Numbered from the stretch's first letter, positions 17,124-26,128 are shown. The stretch is DNA of 35,210 nt from an uncultured Scytonema sp. (GCA_937873135.1 CALMVQ010000278.1:1-35210); one strand, 5' to 3'. Made by a program: numbers and translations. Notes: generated from the sequence alone by a model not told the origin.

Positions 17124-18818
17124 ATGGCAGCGCCTGTTGAGTCTGTGTCAGTAAAAAAACAAAAGAAAGCATCTCTGGTTTTGACGCTTTCGTCTGCTGG
17201 GCTATTTATCGGTGCTGGCATGGCGTCATACTGGCTGTTAACTCAAGGATATCCAATGTCCAGAGATTTGCCAGCAGGTGCAAATATTATTCCCCAAGAT
17301 GCCTTGTTTGCGGTTTCTTTGACAACTGATTCCACACAATGGCAGAAATTGCGGGAGTTTGGCACAAAACAAACTCAATCAGAATTGGATAAAAATCTGG
17401 TGCAGTTACGCGATCGCATCCTCACTCATTACGGTTACGACTTTCAAAAAGATATTAGTCCTTGGGTTGGCGATCAAGTCACCCTGGCAATGCTTGCTCC
17501 AAAAGTGAGTAAATCTGTATCTAAACCCGTTGCCACCGATGGCGGTGTCAATAGTAGCGATCAATCTTTTGAAATCGTTTTGCCTGTAAGAAATCCCGAA
17601 AAAGCCAGAAGCCTCTTGGCACAACCCAAAGCATTTAAAGGGGGTAAATGGATTGATCGCACCTATAAAAATATCGACATTAAAGAAACTCAAGAATCAG
17701 GAGAAAAACTTTCAGCAGCCATATTAGATGAGCGTTTCGTCGTTATTACTGATCGGACGAAAACCATAGAAAGAGCGATTGACGCTTATAGAGAAAAAAT
17801 CTCCTTAGCGACAACTCCTGGTTTTGCCGAGAATATGCCAAAAATAGCTACCTATCAACCTTTTGCCCAGTTTTACGTGAATGTGCCTTTCTCGGCCAAA
17901 ATTGCGGCTGCGTCTCCACTCCACCAATTACCTGCTCAAGTTTTGACTCTACTTCAAAGCAATCAAGGCTGTTCAGGAACAATAACCTTAGCGTCATCTG
18001 GGATAAGCTTGAAGGGAGTTTCCTGGCTAAATCCAAATAGTCAACGAGTGCTAGCTATAGAAAATAAAGCTGGAAAAATGCAAAACCGATTACCGATAGA
18101 AACTTTAGTGATGCTGTCTGGTAGTAATTTACGACGGTTTTGGGCAGACTACGTTCTCACCTTCCAAGGAAATCCACTCTCACCAATACCACCGCAAGAA
18201 CTACGTGAAAATGTAAAATCTTATATTAACCTTGACTTGGATCAAGATTTACTAAGTTGGATGTCCGGTGAGTATGCTATTTCAGTGATTCCCACTAGTT
18301 ACAAACAAGGTACACCGCCAGAGAATTTTCGTGTAGCTTTGATGTTCATGGTACACGCAAGCGATCGCGTCCGTGCTGAAGCATCCTTAAAAAAACTGGA
18401 TGATGTCATGAAAACTCAGTACCAGTTCCAAATCGAACAGGGAAAACTAGAAGGTGAACCAGTTGTCAACTGGATTGCACCTCTGGGAACTTTAACTGCC
18501 ACTCACGGCTGGTTAGATGGAGACGTTGCGTTCCTATCTTTGGGTGCTCCTGTTACCAGTAAAATTATTCCTAAACCAAGCAAAACATTAGCTAGCAATA
18601 CTCTATTCCAACAAAGCGTTCCCTTTGAACTTAATCCTATAAATGGTCAGTTTTTTCTAGATGTGGATCGTGCTGATAAAAATTTGCTTTTACCACAGAT
18701 GTTCCCCGCTCAAGAAACTTTGTTAGAAGCAATACGTTCAATTGGGGTAACAACTGCTGTTAGCGATAGTCGAAGTACACGTTACGATATTTTTCTCGAA
18801 CTTAAAAAAACTTCATAG
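17124..18818 (+). CDS. DUF3352 domain-containing membrane-anchored protein
   Basis: Chosen start is the ATG at 17124, preceded by AAGGA at 17114, giving 564 residues (MAAPVESVSV...). The open frame runs back to 17037, but that part is repeat-like intergenic DNA (TAATGGGTAATAGGTAATGG just upstream). A short lysine-rich cytoplasmic N-terminus is followed by one membrane helix (about residues 17-38). A large soluble domain follows with the DUF3352 pattern (AGANIIPQDALFAVSLTTD and, near the end, PINGQFFLDVDR). This is a cyanobacterial family of unknown function, probably facing the periplasm or thylakoid lumen. It is followed by ccsA after 79 bp on the same strand. Confidence 0.85.
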   Translation: MAAPVESVSVKKQKKASLVLTLSSAGLFIGAGMASYWLLTQGYPMSRDLPAGANIIPQDALFAVSLTTDSTQWQKLREFGTKQTQSELDKNLVQLRDRILTHYGYDFQKDISPWVGDQVTLAMLAPKVSKSVSKPVATDGGVNSSDQSFEIVLPVRNPEKARSLLAQPKAFKGGKWIDRTYKNIDIKETQESGEKLSAAILDERFVVITDRTKTIERAIDAYREKISLATTPGFAENMPKIATYQPFAQFYVNVPFSAKIAAASPLHQLPAQVLTLLQSNQGCSGTITLASSGISLKGVSWLNPNSQRVLAIENKAGKMQNRLPIETLVMLSGSNLRRFWADYVLTFQGNPLSPIPPQELRENVKSYINLDLDQDLLSWMSGEYAISVIPTSYKQGTPPENFRVALMFMVHASDRVRAEASLKKLDDVMKTQYQFQIEQGKLEGEPVVNWIAPLGTLTATHGWLDGDVAFLSLGAPVTSKIIPKPSKTLASNTLFQQSVPFELNPINGQFFLDVDRADKNLLLPQMFPAQETLLEAIRSIGVTTAVSDSRSTRYDIFLELKKTS

Positions 18819-18897
18819 AGTCACTTTTCGACTACGCATTTGCGTTCTCAAAAGATAGGATCGTATACAGTCAGAATTTACTTCATGAGAACGCTAT

Positions 18898-19926
18898 ATG
18901 AATCTGGTTGTACTCCAGAACTTGTTGGACAATCTCTCTTTTGCTGTCTTATTCGTCACAATGCTTGTTTATTGGGTTGGGGCAGCTTTTCCAAACATAC
19001 CCGCAATTTCTGTGTTGGGAACATCAGGAATTGCGATCGCTAACTTGTGCATAGCCACCTTATTAGGGGCAAGATGGCTAGAAGCGGGATATTTCCCTTT
19101 AAGCAATTTATATGAGTCGCTGTTTTTCCTAGCTTGGGGAATTACGACTGTTCATAACACAAGTCACAGCCGTTTGGTAGGAGTTGCTACCGCACCTGTG
19201 GCTATGGGGATCACTGCTTTTGCTACTCTCACATTACCATCAGAAATGCAATCAGCAGAACCTTTAGTGCCAGCGCTGAAGTCGAATTGGCTGATGATGC
19301 ACGTCAGTGTAATGATGTTGAGTTACTCGGCTTTGATGGTGGGATCGCTACTCGCGATTGCTTTTTTAGTTGTCACTCGTGGTCAAAATATCCAATTACA
19401 AGGCAATTCTGTAGGCACAGGGGGCTATCGCAGCAACGGTTATCGTTTGTACTCTTCAGGTGAGATCGTTTCTCAAGGGACTGAAGTTGCTGTTGAAAAT
19501 AACGGCACAACCAGTTTGAAGAACAATGGCAATGGTAAAACAGCAGTCTTAGATTTGGTGACAACACCCATTATCGAAGATTCCGAAACCCTTTCACCTC
19601 AGCGTCTCAGCATTGCTGAAACCCTTGACAATATTAGCTATCGCATCATTGGACTGGGATTTCCCCTGATTACGATTGGTATCATTGCTGGCGCAGTTTG
19701 GGCTAACGAAGCTTGGGGTACTTACTGGAGTTGGGATCCCAAAGAAACTTGGGCGCTAATTACCTGGTTGGTTTTTGCTGCATACCTCCATGCTAGAATA
19801 ACTCGCGGTTGGCAAGGGCGTCGTCCGGCAATTTTAGCCGCGACTGGTTTTGTCATCGTCTGGATTTGCTACCTGGGAGTTAATCTTCTAGGTAAAGGTT
19901 TACACTCTTACGGTTGGTTTTTTTAA
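18898..19926 (+). CDS. ccsA: Cytochrome c biogenesis protein CcsA (annotated CcsB in some systems)
   Basis: 342 residues with about eight membrane helices and the haem-handling WWD motif [21 protein letters not shown] (about 275-295). Conserved histidines flank it: H in [10 protein letters not shown] and H in [12 protein letters not shown]. It is the core of the system II cytochrome c synthase that delivers haem to apocytochromes such as c6 and cytochrome f in the thylakoid lumen. A low-complexity loop of about 70 residues (about 163-235, rich in Asn, Gly, Thr) separates two helices and is variable in the family. lipA begins 30 bp downstream, so the two are probably co-transcribed. The partner gene ccs1 (resB-like) is not in the window. 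Confidence 0.93.
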   Translation: MNLVVLQNLLDNLSFAVLFVTMLVYWVGAAFPNIPAISVLGTSGIAIANLCIATLLGARWLEAGYFPLSNLYESLFFLAWGITTVHNTSHSRLVGVATAPVAMGITAFATLTLPSEMQSAEPLVPALKSNWLMMHVSVMMLSYSALMVGSLLAIAFLVVTRGQNIQLQGNSVGTGGYRSNGYRLYSSGEIVSQGTEVAVENNGTTSLKNNGNGKTAVLDLVTTPIIEDSETLSPQRLSIAETLDNISYRIIGLGFPLITIGIIAGAVWANEAWGTYWSWDPKETWALITWLVFAAYLHARITRGWQGRRPAILAATGFVIVWICYLGVNLLGKGLHSYGWFF

Positions 19927-19956
19927 CCATCCACTCATCCGGACATCCAAAATCGA

Positions 19957-20859
19957 ATGACTTTACCAAAAAAAACCGAATCTAAGTCAGAAATTAGCGC
20001 CATCCCAACTTGGTTGCGTCGCTCGATAGGCAAAGCCAGCGAAATTTCTACTGTACAACGCATTATTAAGCAACGTCAAATTCATACAATTTGCGAAGAA
20101 GGACGTTGTCCTAACCGAGGGGAATGCTACGCCCAAAAAACTGCGACTTTCTTATTAATGGGACCTACATGTACTAGGTCTTGTGCTTTTTGTCAAGTAG
20201 ATAAAGGTCATGCGCCTATGCCTGTTGACTTGGAAGAACCGCAAAAGGTAGCAGAAGCAGTGCAAATTTTGGGATTAAATTATGTAGTGCTAACTTCTGT
20301 GGCTCGTGATGACTTACCAGATCAAGGAGCCGAACACTTTGTCAAAACAATGCAGACTATCCGCAAGTTGAACCCAGAAACTCAAATTGAGGTGTTAACG
20401 CCAGATTTTTGGGGCCGTGCTGGTAGGCAAGCGCTACATCAACGCGAGCGGATACATCTGGTTGTCAATGCTCAGCCAGCTTGCTACAACCACAATATTG
20501 AAACGGTGCGACGCTTACAAGCACCAGTACGTCGGGGAGCAAAGTACGATCGCTCGCTCTTAGTGCTACAGATTGTTAAAGAAATTGACCCTTCTATTCC
20601 CACCAAATCAGGCTTGATGTTAGGACACGGAGAAACGGTGGAAGAAGTCATTGAGGCTATGGCTGATTTACGCAAAGTGGAATGTGATCGCCTGACAATC
20701 GGCCAGTATATGCGTCCTTCCTTAGAGCATCTGCCAGTACAAAAGTATTGGACACCGACAGAATTTGACGAATTGGGCAACATAGCCAGGAGAATGGGAT
20801 TTAGTCATGTCCGTTCTGGACCTCTAGTTCGCAGCTCGTATCATGCAAAAGTTCATTAG
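19957..20859 (+). CDS. lipA: Lipoyl synthase
   Basis: 300 residues, the usual LipA length. The auxiliary [4Fe-4S] cluster is bound by the CX4CX5C cysteines C46, C51 and C57 ([12 protein letters not shown]). The radical-SAM cluster is bound by C72, C76 and C79 (CTRSCAFC). The C-terminus [12 protein letters not shown] has the serine that ligates the auxiliary cluster in LipA. It inserts two sulfur atoms into protein-bound octanoyl groups to make lipoyl cofactors for pyruvate dehydrogenase and glycine cleavage. Cyanobacteria often have two LipA copies; whether this is the only one is unknown. Located 30 bp after ccsA. Confidence 0.97.
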   Translation: MTLPKKTESKSEISAIPTWLRRSIGKASEISTVQRIIKQRQIHTICEEGRCPNRGECYAQKTATFLLMGPTCTRSCAFCQVDKGHAPMPVDLEEPQKVAEAVQILGLNYVVLTSVARDDLPDQGAEHFVKTMQTIRKLNPETQIEVLTPDFWGRAGRQALHQRERIHLVVNAQPACYNHNIETVRRLQAPVRRGAKYDRSLLVLQIVKEIDPSIPTKSGLMLGHGETVEEVIEAMADLRKVECDRLTIGQYMRPSLEHLPVQKYWTPTEFDELGNIARRMGFSHVRSGPLVRSSYHAKVH

Positions 20860-21180
20860 TCAACCATTAAATGAAAGAGCTTTGCTGCTCGTACTCCGTA
20901 GGAGAACCTGCTTTCTTAGATAACCGTTTAGGGAGAGTTCAAGAAGAAAGTGCATCGGTAATCTGACATCGCTTCGGGAGTAATGGGGTAAATCAGCAAA
21001 AATATATAGCAAGACTCTTGACTTTAGACAGCACAAAGCCGAAATTAGATAGACGTGATTGATTTTGTTGATATTTGCTCAATTGAAGCATAAAGTCAAC
21101 AAAAATATTTTTAACGATTTTCACATGACGACGCGACTCTTTGGTATTTGTTAAGAAGTCTTTAAATAGGAGAGAACGAT
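20860..21180. other. Intergenic region with psaX leader
   Basis: No ORF. The only clear signal is the strong ribosome-binding site AGGAGAG at about 21168, eight bases before the psaX ATG. The region presumably carries a psaX promoter; no clear boxes. Confidence 0.45.
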
Positions 21181-21345
21181 ATGACTGCTGAAGCTAAGAC
21201 AGTACCTGCCAGCAAAAAAATAGGCAAAGACGTAGCTAAATCGGGAGCTAAACCACCTTTCCCGTTTCGTACCATAATTAGCGTAATTCTACTCGCAGGA
21301 AATTTCCTGGTGGCAGCGATTTACTTCCATCTCATTAATCCTTGA
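21181..21345 (+). CDS. psaX: PsaX-like photosystem I subunit
   Basis: A 54-residue protein with an Ala/Lys-rich N-terminus and one membrane helix (about 30-49). Its C-terminal half AKPPFPFRTIISVILLAGNF, LVAAIYFHLINP closely follows the PsaX pattern AKPTYAFRTFWAVLLLAINF, LVAAYYF known from Thermosynechococcus, recalled from memory. PsaX is a peripheral single-helix subunit of photosystem I found only in some cyanobacteria. The N-terminus here is about 18 residues longer than in that species. A strong AGGAGAG ribosome-binding site supports expression. Could alternatively be another small thylakoid protein with a similar helix, but the FRT...LLAxNFLVAAxYF match is good. Confidence 0.8.
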   Translation: MTAEAKTVPASKKIGKDVAKSGAKPPFPFRTIISVILLAGNFLVAAIYFHLINP

Positions 21346-21357
21346 ATTAGCTATTAG

Positions 21358-21407
21358 CCATCAGTAATCAGCCATCAGCATCAAGTTGAAGGGCTGATTG
21401 CTGATGG
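21358..21407. terminator. Hairpin between convergent psaX and permease genes
   Basis: A 16-bp stem (21358-21373 with 21392-21407, one G-T pair) between the psaX stop and the stop codon of the minus-strand permease at 21409. Likely bidirectional terminator. Confidence 0.75.
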
Positions 21408-21408
21408 T

Positions 21409-22275
21409 TTACATCGTACCTTTAAACAAACCTTTAGGACGAACGAGCAACACTATAATCATAAGTAACAGTGCTACACCTTGTTTATATTGAGAACCAA
21501 GCAAAGGGGTGCTGGCTTCCTGAGCAATACCAATGATGAAAGCCGCTGCGATCGCACCGTAGGGGTTGCCAATTCCCCCTAAAATCACTGAAGCAAATAG
21601 TGGTAAAATTAAAAACCACCCCATATTCGGTCGCACAGCTGTAATCAAACCATACATGCTGCCTCCTAAGGAAGTAACACTACCAGCAATCACCCAAGTC
21701 CAAAAGACGACTTTGTCAACGTTAATACCAGAAACCTTAGCTAAATCTATGTCGTCAGCAACTGCTCGCATCGCCTTACCAATCTTGGTGTTTTGCAGTA
21801 AGTAGTGTAGTAATACAATTGTTACACTGGCAAGGAATAGTACCAATAATTGATTTTGCGGCACCTTCAAACCAAAAATGTCAAGGGCTGGACTGATTGG
21901 GACATTATAATTCTGATTGCTACCGCCCCAAATAAAAATAATGCTATTACGAAGGAATAAAGCAAGACCGATAGAAATAATAATTAATGAAGTGGACGAA
22001 GCACGAATAGAACGCATCCGCGACCATAAAAACATTTCTGATAAAAGCATCGTTACTACCGTTCCTGCCGCCGCTAGCACCATAGACACCCAAATATTTA
22101 CCCCAAAAGAATTGATAAAGAGTGTAAAATAGGCTCCTAGAGTGAGAAAATCACCATGAGCAAAGTTAGACAACCGTAAAATTCCGTAGGTAAGGGTTAA
22201 TCCAACAGCCGCTAAAGCAATAATGCTTCCGACTGCAATGCCATTGATTATTAGCTGAGTAACTTGTAAATTCAT
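21409..22275 (-). CDS. natD: Branched-chain/neutral amino acid ABC transporter permease (LivH type)
   Basis: From the ATG at 22275 the protein is 288 residues (MNLQVTQLIINGIAVGSIIALAAVG), with about eight membrane helices. Family motifs are LTLTYGILRLSNFAHGDFLTLGAY at the N-terminus and RAVADDIDLAKVSGINVDKV, the cytoplasmic coupling helix for the ATPase, near residues 178-197. An upstream ATG (22296) would add seven residues. It is most like NatD of the cyanobacterial N-I neutral amino acid uptake system (NatA-E), which takes up hydrophobic amino acids and recycles those leaked by the cell. The other nat genes are not in this window, as usual for this scattered system. Confidence 0.88.
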   Translation of the reverse strand: MNLQVTQLIINGIAVGSIIALAAVGLTLTYGILRLSNFAHGDFLTLGAYFTLFINSFGVNIWVSMVLAAAGTVVTMLLSEMFLWSRMRSIRASSTSLIIISIGLALFLRNSIIFIWGGSNQNYNVPISPALDIFGLKVPQNQLLVLFLASVTIVLLHYLLQNTKIGKAMRAVADDIDLAKVSGINVDKVVFWTWVIAGSVTSLGGSMYGLITAVRPNMGWFLILPLFASVILGGIGNPYGAIAAAFIIGIAQEASTPLLGSQYKQGVALLLMIIVLLVRPKGLFKGTM

Positions 22276-22455
22276 AGCTTTAAGTAATTTCCGCAAATTG
22301 ATTTTATTCAGAGATTTTTGTTTTAAAGGTTAGATTTGACACAAATAGTTTTAATTTATAAATATAGAGGTAGGTGTGTATTAAACTACATAAACCTGGT
22401 TGGTATTTTTGTTGAAAGTTAAACTTATTGAAACGGTATAGCTGTCCGGTTGACC

Positions 22456-24405
22456 ATGCAGCAGTATTCAAGCTTACCAGAACAGAACTCACAAGTAGAT
22501 GCAACGCCAAAACTTTCGGCAACAATTCAGCAGCTTCATGCTGAGTTGTGGCTGGAACGCAGCTTGAATCAGCTGCAAAACCATCTCAATGATTGTCTGA
22601 TTTCGACGACTAACAATCAAGCCGCACTGGAAGCAGAAATTTTCCAAACAGTGGTAAATGAGTTAAACAGTGCGTTGAGCAACACAAAAGTGGCGATCGC
22701 AATCTTTAATTCACAAGAAAACGTTGGCAAAGTTAGCTATGTTTCTAGTTCTTCATCTCAACAGCGATCTGCCCATAAGGGCATTATCGTTAGCAAAAGA
22801 AAAAAGCTGCAATTGAGACTGAAAGAAAGTATAGATGCCGTTGACTTGCAGTATCTAGAAAATCAACAACCGCCGAGTGCTTGGCGGTTATCAGATGATT
22901 CGGATCAAGTGATCGGTTGGCTCATTATCGCCACATTACCGATGCTCGCAGGTTGCGATTCAATACAAGATGCAGGCGCTGAAGTCACAACAGAATTCAT
23001 GGTACGTGCAGCCAGACAATGCACGACAGCAATAAGACAAGTGAGAAAGACCCAATCTTTACAGCAAACATGTCAACAGTTAAAAAGCTATAATCAACAG
23101 CTAGAGCGCACGAATCAACTCAAAAACCAGTTTCTGGCAAACACCAGTCACGAAATCCGCACACCTTTAAGTTCTGTCATCGGTTTTACCCACCTACTCT
23201 TAGCTAAAGGCTACGATCCCACACAAGAACGTCACCAAGAGTATTTGAATATTATTCAGTCTAGCGGTAAACACCTTTTGGCTCTCATTAATGATATTTT
23301 AGATCTTTCCAAAATTGAAGCTAACCAACTGGAAGTACAGTGGGAAGAAGTCAACGTGCAAACGTTGTGTCAGAATGTTTTAGCATTAGTCAAAGAGAAA
23401 GCTGCGAATAAGGGTTTAAAACTGCACCTCGAGATAAATCCGAATGCAACAAACTTAGTAGCAGATTCTTTGCGACTGAAGCAAATGCTGTTAAATTTGC
23501 TTTTTAACGCTCTCAAGTTCACAACGACAGGAACTGTAGGTTTAAAAGTGGAAACCAAAGGTTCATTGATGTATTTCACAGTTTGGGATACTGGTACTGG
23601 TATATCCAAAGATCATCAAGCAGGATTGTTTCAACCTTATTTCCAAATTGCTAACAACGTAGTGACTCGTGAAGAAGGTACAGGTTTAGGGTTGGCGGTG
23701 ACGCGGAAACTTGCTGAACTTCATGGCGGTTCAGTAGAAGTGGAATCTGAACTAGCTCATGGTTCGCGTTTTACTATCGTACTGCCACTCACACAGGAAG
23801 AAGAGAGGAAGCATTGCTATGCGGGGGTTACCGAATCCTCGCATCCTATAAAGGCGTCAGAGTCTTCTCCTGAGGAAGACTCTGACACTCGTTCGCCTCA
23901 GTCTTCTTACTCGGGGAGACGACTTGCTAGCACTGCGCTAGCCCAACCTTCGCCGTCTCCAGTTGAGGTGAGGAGAGGGGGAGAAAAAATCAAAAATGAC
24001 TTTATTCGTCCCTCCCCCCAAACCTCTCTCCCCAACTCAAAGATTTTGTTATTGGAAGATGACTTACTCAACGCTCAGATGATGCAAACGTATCTAGGGA
24101 AATTGGGGTATCAGGTAACAGGGGTAAAAAATACCGAACAAATGTGGAAATCGTTAGAACATCTACACCCAGCAGTTATTTTAATAGATATTAATCTTCC
24201 AGATAGCAATGGTCTGGCAATAGTGCGGCAACTGCGAGAACATCAGCAGTATCGCAATATCCCAGTCATTGCTCAAACAGCAATGGCAATGAAAGGCGAT
24301 CGGGAAATTTGTCTTGCTGCTGGTGTCAATGATTATATTTCCAAGCCTATTGATTTACCACTTTTAGCCACTATAGTTTCAAAATATAGCAACAAAGGTG
24401 AATAG
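22456..24405 (+). CDS. Hybrid sensor histidine kinase/response regulator
   Basis: From the ATG at 22456 (a TTG two codons earlier opens the frame) the protein has 649 residues. The N-terminal 200 residues form a weakly conserved GAF-like sensor region, without a membrane segment and with no recognised ligand motif. A coiled coil (about 198-220) leads to HisKA with H232 in TSHEIRTPLSSVIGF. HATPase_c follows (about 335-446) with the N-box NLLFNALKF, DTGTGIS and GTGLGLA. A Ser/Pro-rich linker (about 447-530) joins a C-terminal receiver (about 531-647) with ILLLEDD and phospho-acceptor D578 in ILIDINLPDS, and K630 in SKP. All catalytic residues are present. The linker contains inserted repeat DNA (23856-23886). 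No adjacent partner gene identifies the pathway; cytosolic. Confidence 0.92.
   Translation: MQQYSSLPEQNSQVDATPKLSATIQQLHAELWLERSLNQLQNHLNDCLISTTNNQAALEAEIFQTVVNELNSALSNTKVAIAIFNSQENVGKVSYVSSSSSQQRSAHKGIIVSKRKKLQLRLKESIDAVDLQYLENQQPPSAWRLSDDSDQVIGWLIIATLPMLAGCDSIQDAGAEVTTEFMVRAARQCTTAIRQVRKTQSLQQTCQQLKSYNQQLERTNQLKNQFLANTSHEIRTPLSSVIGFTHLLLAKGYDPTQERHQEYLNIIQSSGKHLLALINDILDLSKIEANQLEVQWEEVNVQTLCQNVLALVKEKAANKGLKLHLEINPNATNLVADSLRLKQMLLNLLFNALKFTTTGTVGLKVETKGSLMYFTVWDTGTGISKDHQAGLFQPYFQIANNVVTREEGTGLGLAVTRKLAELHGGSVEVESELAHGSRFTIVLPLTQEEERKHCYAGVTESSHPIKASESSPEEDSDTRSPQSSYSGRRLASTALAQPSPSPVEVRRGGEKIKNDFIRPSPQTSLPNSKILLLEDDLLNAQMMQTYLGKLGYQVTGVKNTEQMWKSLEHLHPAVILIDINLPDSNGLAIVRQLREHQQYRNIPVIAQTAMAMKGDREICLAAGVNDYISKPIDLPLLATIVSKYSNKGE
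23856..23886. repeat. Palindromic repeat inserted in frame in the hybrid kinase linker
   Basis: A 12-bp perfect stem (23856-23867 with 23875-23886) around a 7-base loop. A second palindromic unit with two GCTAGC boxes is at 23926-23942. Both are of the intergenic repeat type yet remain open in the kinase frame. Confidence 0.75.
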
Positions 24406-24538
24406 CCCGCTCTCAAAGACGTGAAGTGCATATTTCTGTAAAGTCAGAACTATCTAAACAATACTGGAGGGAGAGAACCCCTGCTCTCCAATCTCTTACA
24501 ATAGAATCCGTATGTTGCAGATAATGGCAGGATAAATA

Positions 24539-25369
24539 ATGATTTTGGCAGAAAAACTTGAGCGATTAAAAGCTTTGTTTACAGAAATGGAGCAGGCTTT
24601 GATTGCCTATTCTGGTGGAGTTGATAGTACTTTGGTCGCCAAGATTGCTTATGATACTCTCGGCGATCACGCTTTAGCTGTGACTGCTCTTTCTCCAGCA
24701 CTTTTAAAAGAAGAGTTGGAAGATGCCGAGATTCAAGCAGCAACAATCGGGATTCCTCATAAAATCGTCAAAACGCACGAGATAGAGAATCCCAATTACA
24801 CCTCTAACCCTGTCAACCGATGCTATTTTTGTAAAAGTGAACTCCACGACACTCTTAAACCCTTAGCTAGAGAGTTGGGTTATCCATACGTTGTTGATGG
24901 AGTAAATGCTGATGATTTGCGTGATTATCGTCCGGGAATTCAGGCAGCACGTGAAAGAGGTGCGCGATCGCCACTCTCGGAAGTTGGTGTAACTAAAGCC
25001 GAAGTGCGTCAACTGTCACAACAACTAGGTTTACCTTGGTGGGATAAACCCGCTCAACCTTGTTTGAGTTCTCGCTTTCCCTACGGTGAAGAGATTACGG
25101 TTATTAAGTTACAACGAGTTGGGCGAGCAGAAATTTACCTGCGCAAACTGGGTTTAAAAAATTTGCGCGTGCGATCCATTGGAGATACAGCAAGAATTGA
25201 ATTACCACCAGAACAAATTAAAGATTTTGTGCTGACGACAGATTTAAAAGTAGTAGTTTCCGCATTTCAGGAGATTGGTTTTACTTACGTAACTCTAGAT
25301 TTAGAGGGTTTCCGTAGTGGTAAATTGAATCAGGTAGTAGGGGCGGGTTTAATCGCAACAGCATCTTAG
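24539..25369 (+). CDS. larE: ATP-dependent sacrificial sulfur transferase LarE
   Basis: 276 residues. The N-terminal PP-loop AYSGGVDSTLVAK (SGGVDS at 25-30) activates the substrate with ATP. The C-terminal half carries C175 in PCLSSRFPYGEE, equivalent to the cysteine whose sulfur is sacrificed in Lactiplantibacillus LarE. An additional CxxC pair, C95 and C98 in NRCYFCKSEL, gives three cysteines that could bind a [4Fe-4S] cluster, the arrangement reported for some LarE proteins. In that case sulfur would be delivered catalytically rather than by destroying the protein cysteine. LarE thiolates the precursor of the nickel-pincer nucleotide cofactor. larB, larC and a LarA-type racemase are not in the window. 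Confidence 0.93.
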   Translation: MILAEKLERLKALFTEMEQALIAYSGGVDSTLVAKIAYDTLGDHALAVTALSPALLKEELEDAEIQAATIGIPHKIVKTHEIENPNYTSNPVNRCYFCKSELHDTLKPLARELGYPYVVDGVNADDLRDYRPGIQAARERGARSPLSEVGVTKAEVRQLSQQLGLPWWDKPAQPCLSSRFPYGEEITVIKLQRVGRAEIYLRKLGLKNLRVRSIGDTARIELPPEQIKDFVLTTDLKVVVSAFQEIGFTYVTLDLEGFRSGKLNQVVGAGLIATAS

Positions 25370-25401
25370 TAAATACAATCTCTGATAAAACCCGCCCCTA
25401 C
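25337..25401. repeat. Inverted repeat spanning the larE stop codon
   Basis: GTAGGGGCGGGTTT (25337-25350, inside larE) is perfectly complementary to AAACCCGCCCCTAC (25388-25401), loop 37 bases. The larE stop is in the loop. It may act as larE terminator, although no U-tract follows. The unit is a frequent intergenic string in Nostocales. Confidence 0.75.
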
Positions 25402-25432
25402 AGTCTGCGCTCTGTTGTTTAGTCGTAAAACG

Positions 25433-25603
25433 ATGAATAAAATACTGATAAAAATTCTGCTCTTTGGATTTTTACTATTATTTATTATCTCTCCCTTTGC
25501 TAGCCTTGCTAGTTTAATGCTCTTTTTATTAGCCACAGCATTTTTATCTTTACTCGGGAGTATAATTCAAGCAATTATTGGTGGTAGTAAAGAGTGGACG
25601 TAA
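25433..25603 (+). CDS. Small hydrophobic membrane protein, unknown function
   Basis: 56 residues from the ATG at 25433 (a TTG at 25415 extends the frame by six residues). The sequence is almost entirely hydrophobic, with two likely membrane helices (about 6-22 and 25-45), a short Lys-rich start and a polar KEWT end. No family recognised. It starts 63 bp after the larE stop and just past the inverted repeat. Its coherent hydrophobic pattern supports coding, but no ribosome-binding site is obvious. Confidence 0.5.
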   Translation: MNKILIKILLFGFLLLFIISPFASLASLMLFLLATAFLSLLGSIIQAIIGGSKEWT

Positions 25604-25652
25604 CTCACCTTGAAGAGTGGTAGGAAGTTTTTTAACTAATCGCCCCCTCAGG

Positions 25653-25798
25653 CAATTACCAGTAAATAAATCGACCGCCGTGTGTATGAACCTAAGAGTG
25701 CGCTTCGCTTTTGGGAATACTCCCCTGTCAACGAGGGCGACTGGATACCAGAGATCTAGAATGAACTGCGGGAGATTTATTTTTATCGATCTCCCTAA
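25653..25798 (+). repeat. Dispersed intergenic element (family A, copy 2), core inverted relative to copy 1
   Basis: Inverted repeats AAATAAATC (25664-25672) and GATTTATTT (25774-25782) enclose a core of about 101 bases. The flanks TTACCAGTAAAT and GATCTCCCTAAAG match copy 1 (6005-6115) in order and orientation, but the core aligns to the reverse complement of the copy 1 core, with an extra segment of about 42 bases containing a GGGAATACTCCC palindrome. No ORF. Confidence 0.8.
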
Positions 25799-25831
25799 AG
25801 TAATTATAAATTAAAGGCTTAAGATTAAGAC

Positions 25832-25857
25832 CCCCGACTTCAAGCGAGAAGTCGGGG
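25832..25857. terminator. Strong GC hairpin
   Basis: A 9-bp perfect stem CCCCGACTT (25832-25840) with AAGTCGGGG (25849-25857). It lies between the plus-strand membrane protein gene and the minus-strand small ORF. The same CCCCGAC/GTCGGGG stem occurs at 29091-29124, so it is also a repeated motif. Confidence 0.65.
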
Positions 25858-25966
25858 ATTTGCTTCTTGTAATTCTCACATATTTAGATAAGCTAACGAT
25901 ATTTATCTTCAAAACTGGCGATCGCCATGTTAATCATGGTTATTGATGAATGACTTATTTTTAAGT

Positions 25967-26128
25967 TTAGTTGACATGGGAATCGTTAGTCTCTTCTATT
26001 GGTTTGTCGTTTTTATCTTCCTCGTCCCAAGAGTAGTTACATATCTTGGTACGAAGCAATGCACCCAAGGTGGCGTTAATAGCGAAAGCGAAGGAATCTG
26101 TAAAAAGTAAATCCATTGTGCGGTTCAT
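25967..26128 (-). CDS. Possible small protein, unknown function
   Basis: A 53-residue open frame from ATG at 26128 (or ATG at 26116), below common ORF cut-offs. It reads MNRTMDLLFTDSFAFAINAT, then LGALLRTKICNYSWDEED, and ends in a Lys/Asp/Glu-rich tail. An amphipathic helical first half and an acidic second half look protein-like, and there is a purine-rich AAGAGA 12 bases before the ATG. No family recognised and no neighbour gives a role. It could be chance. Confidence 0.4.
   Translation of the reverse strand: MNRTMDLLFTDSFAFAINATLGALLRTKICNYSWDEEDKNDKPIEETNDSHVN

Noticed and set aside
25617-25814. A 65-codon frame over the family A repeat
   Set aside because: It consists largely of repeat sequence and has no family resemblance or ribosome-binding site.
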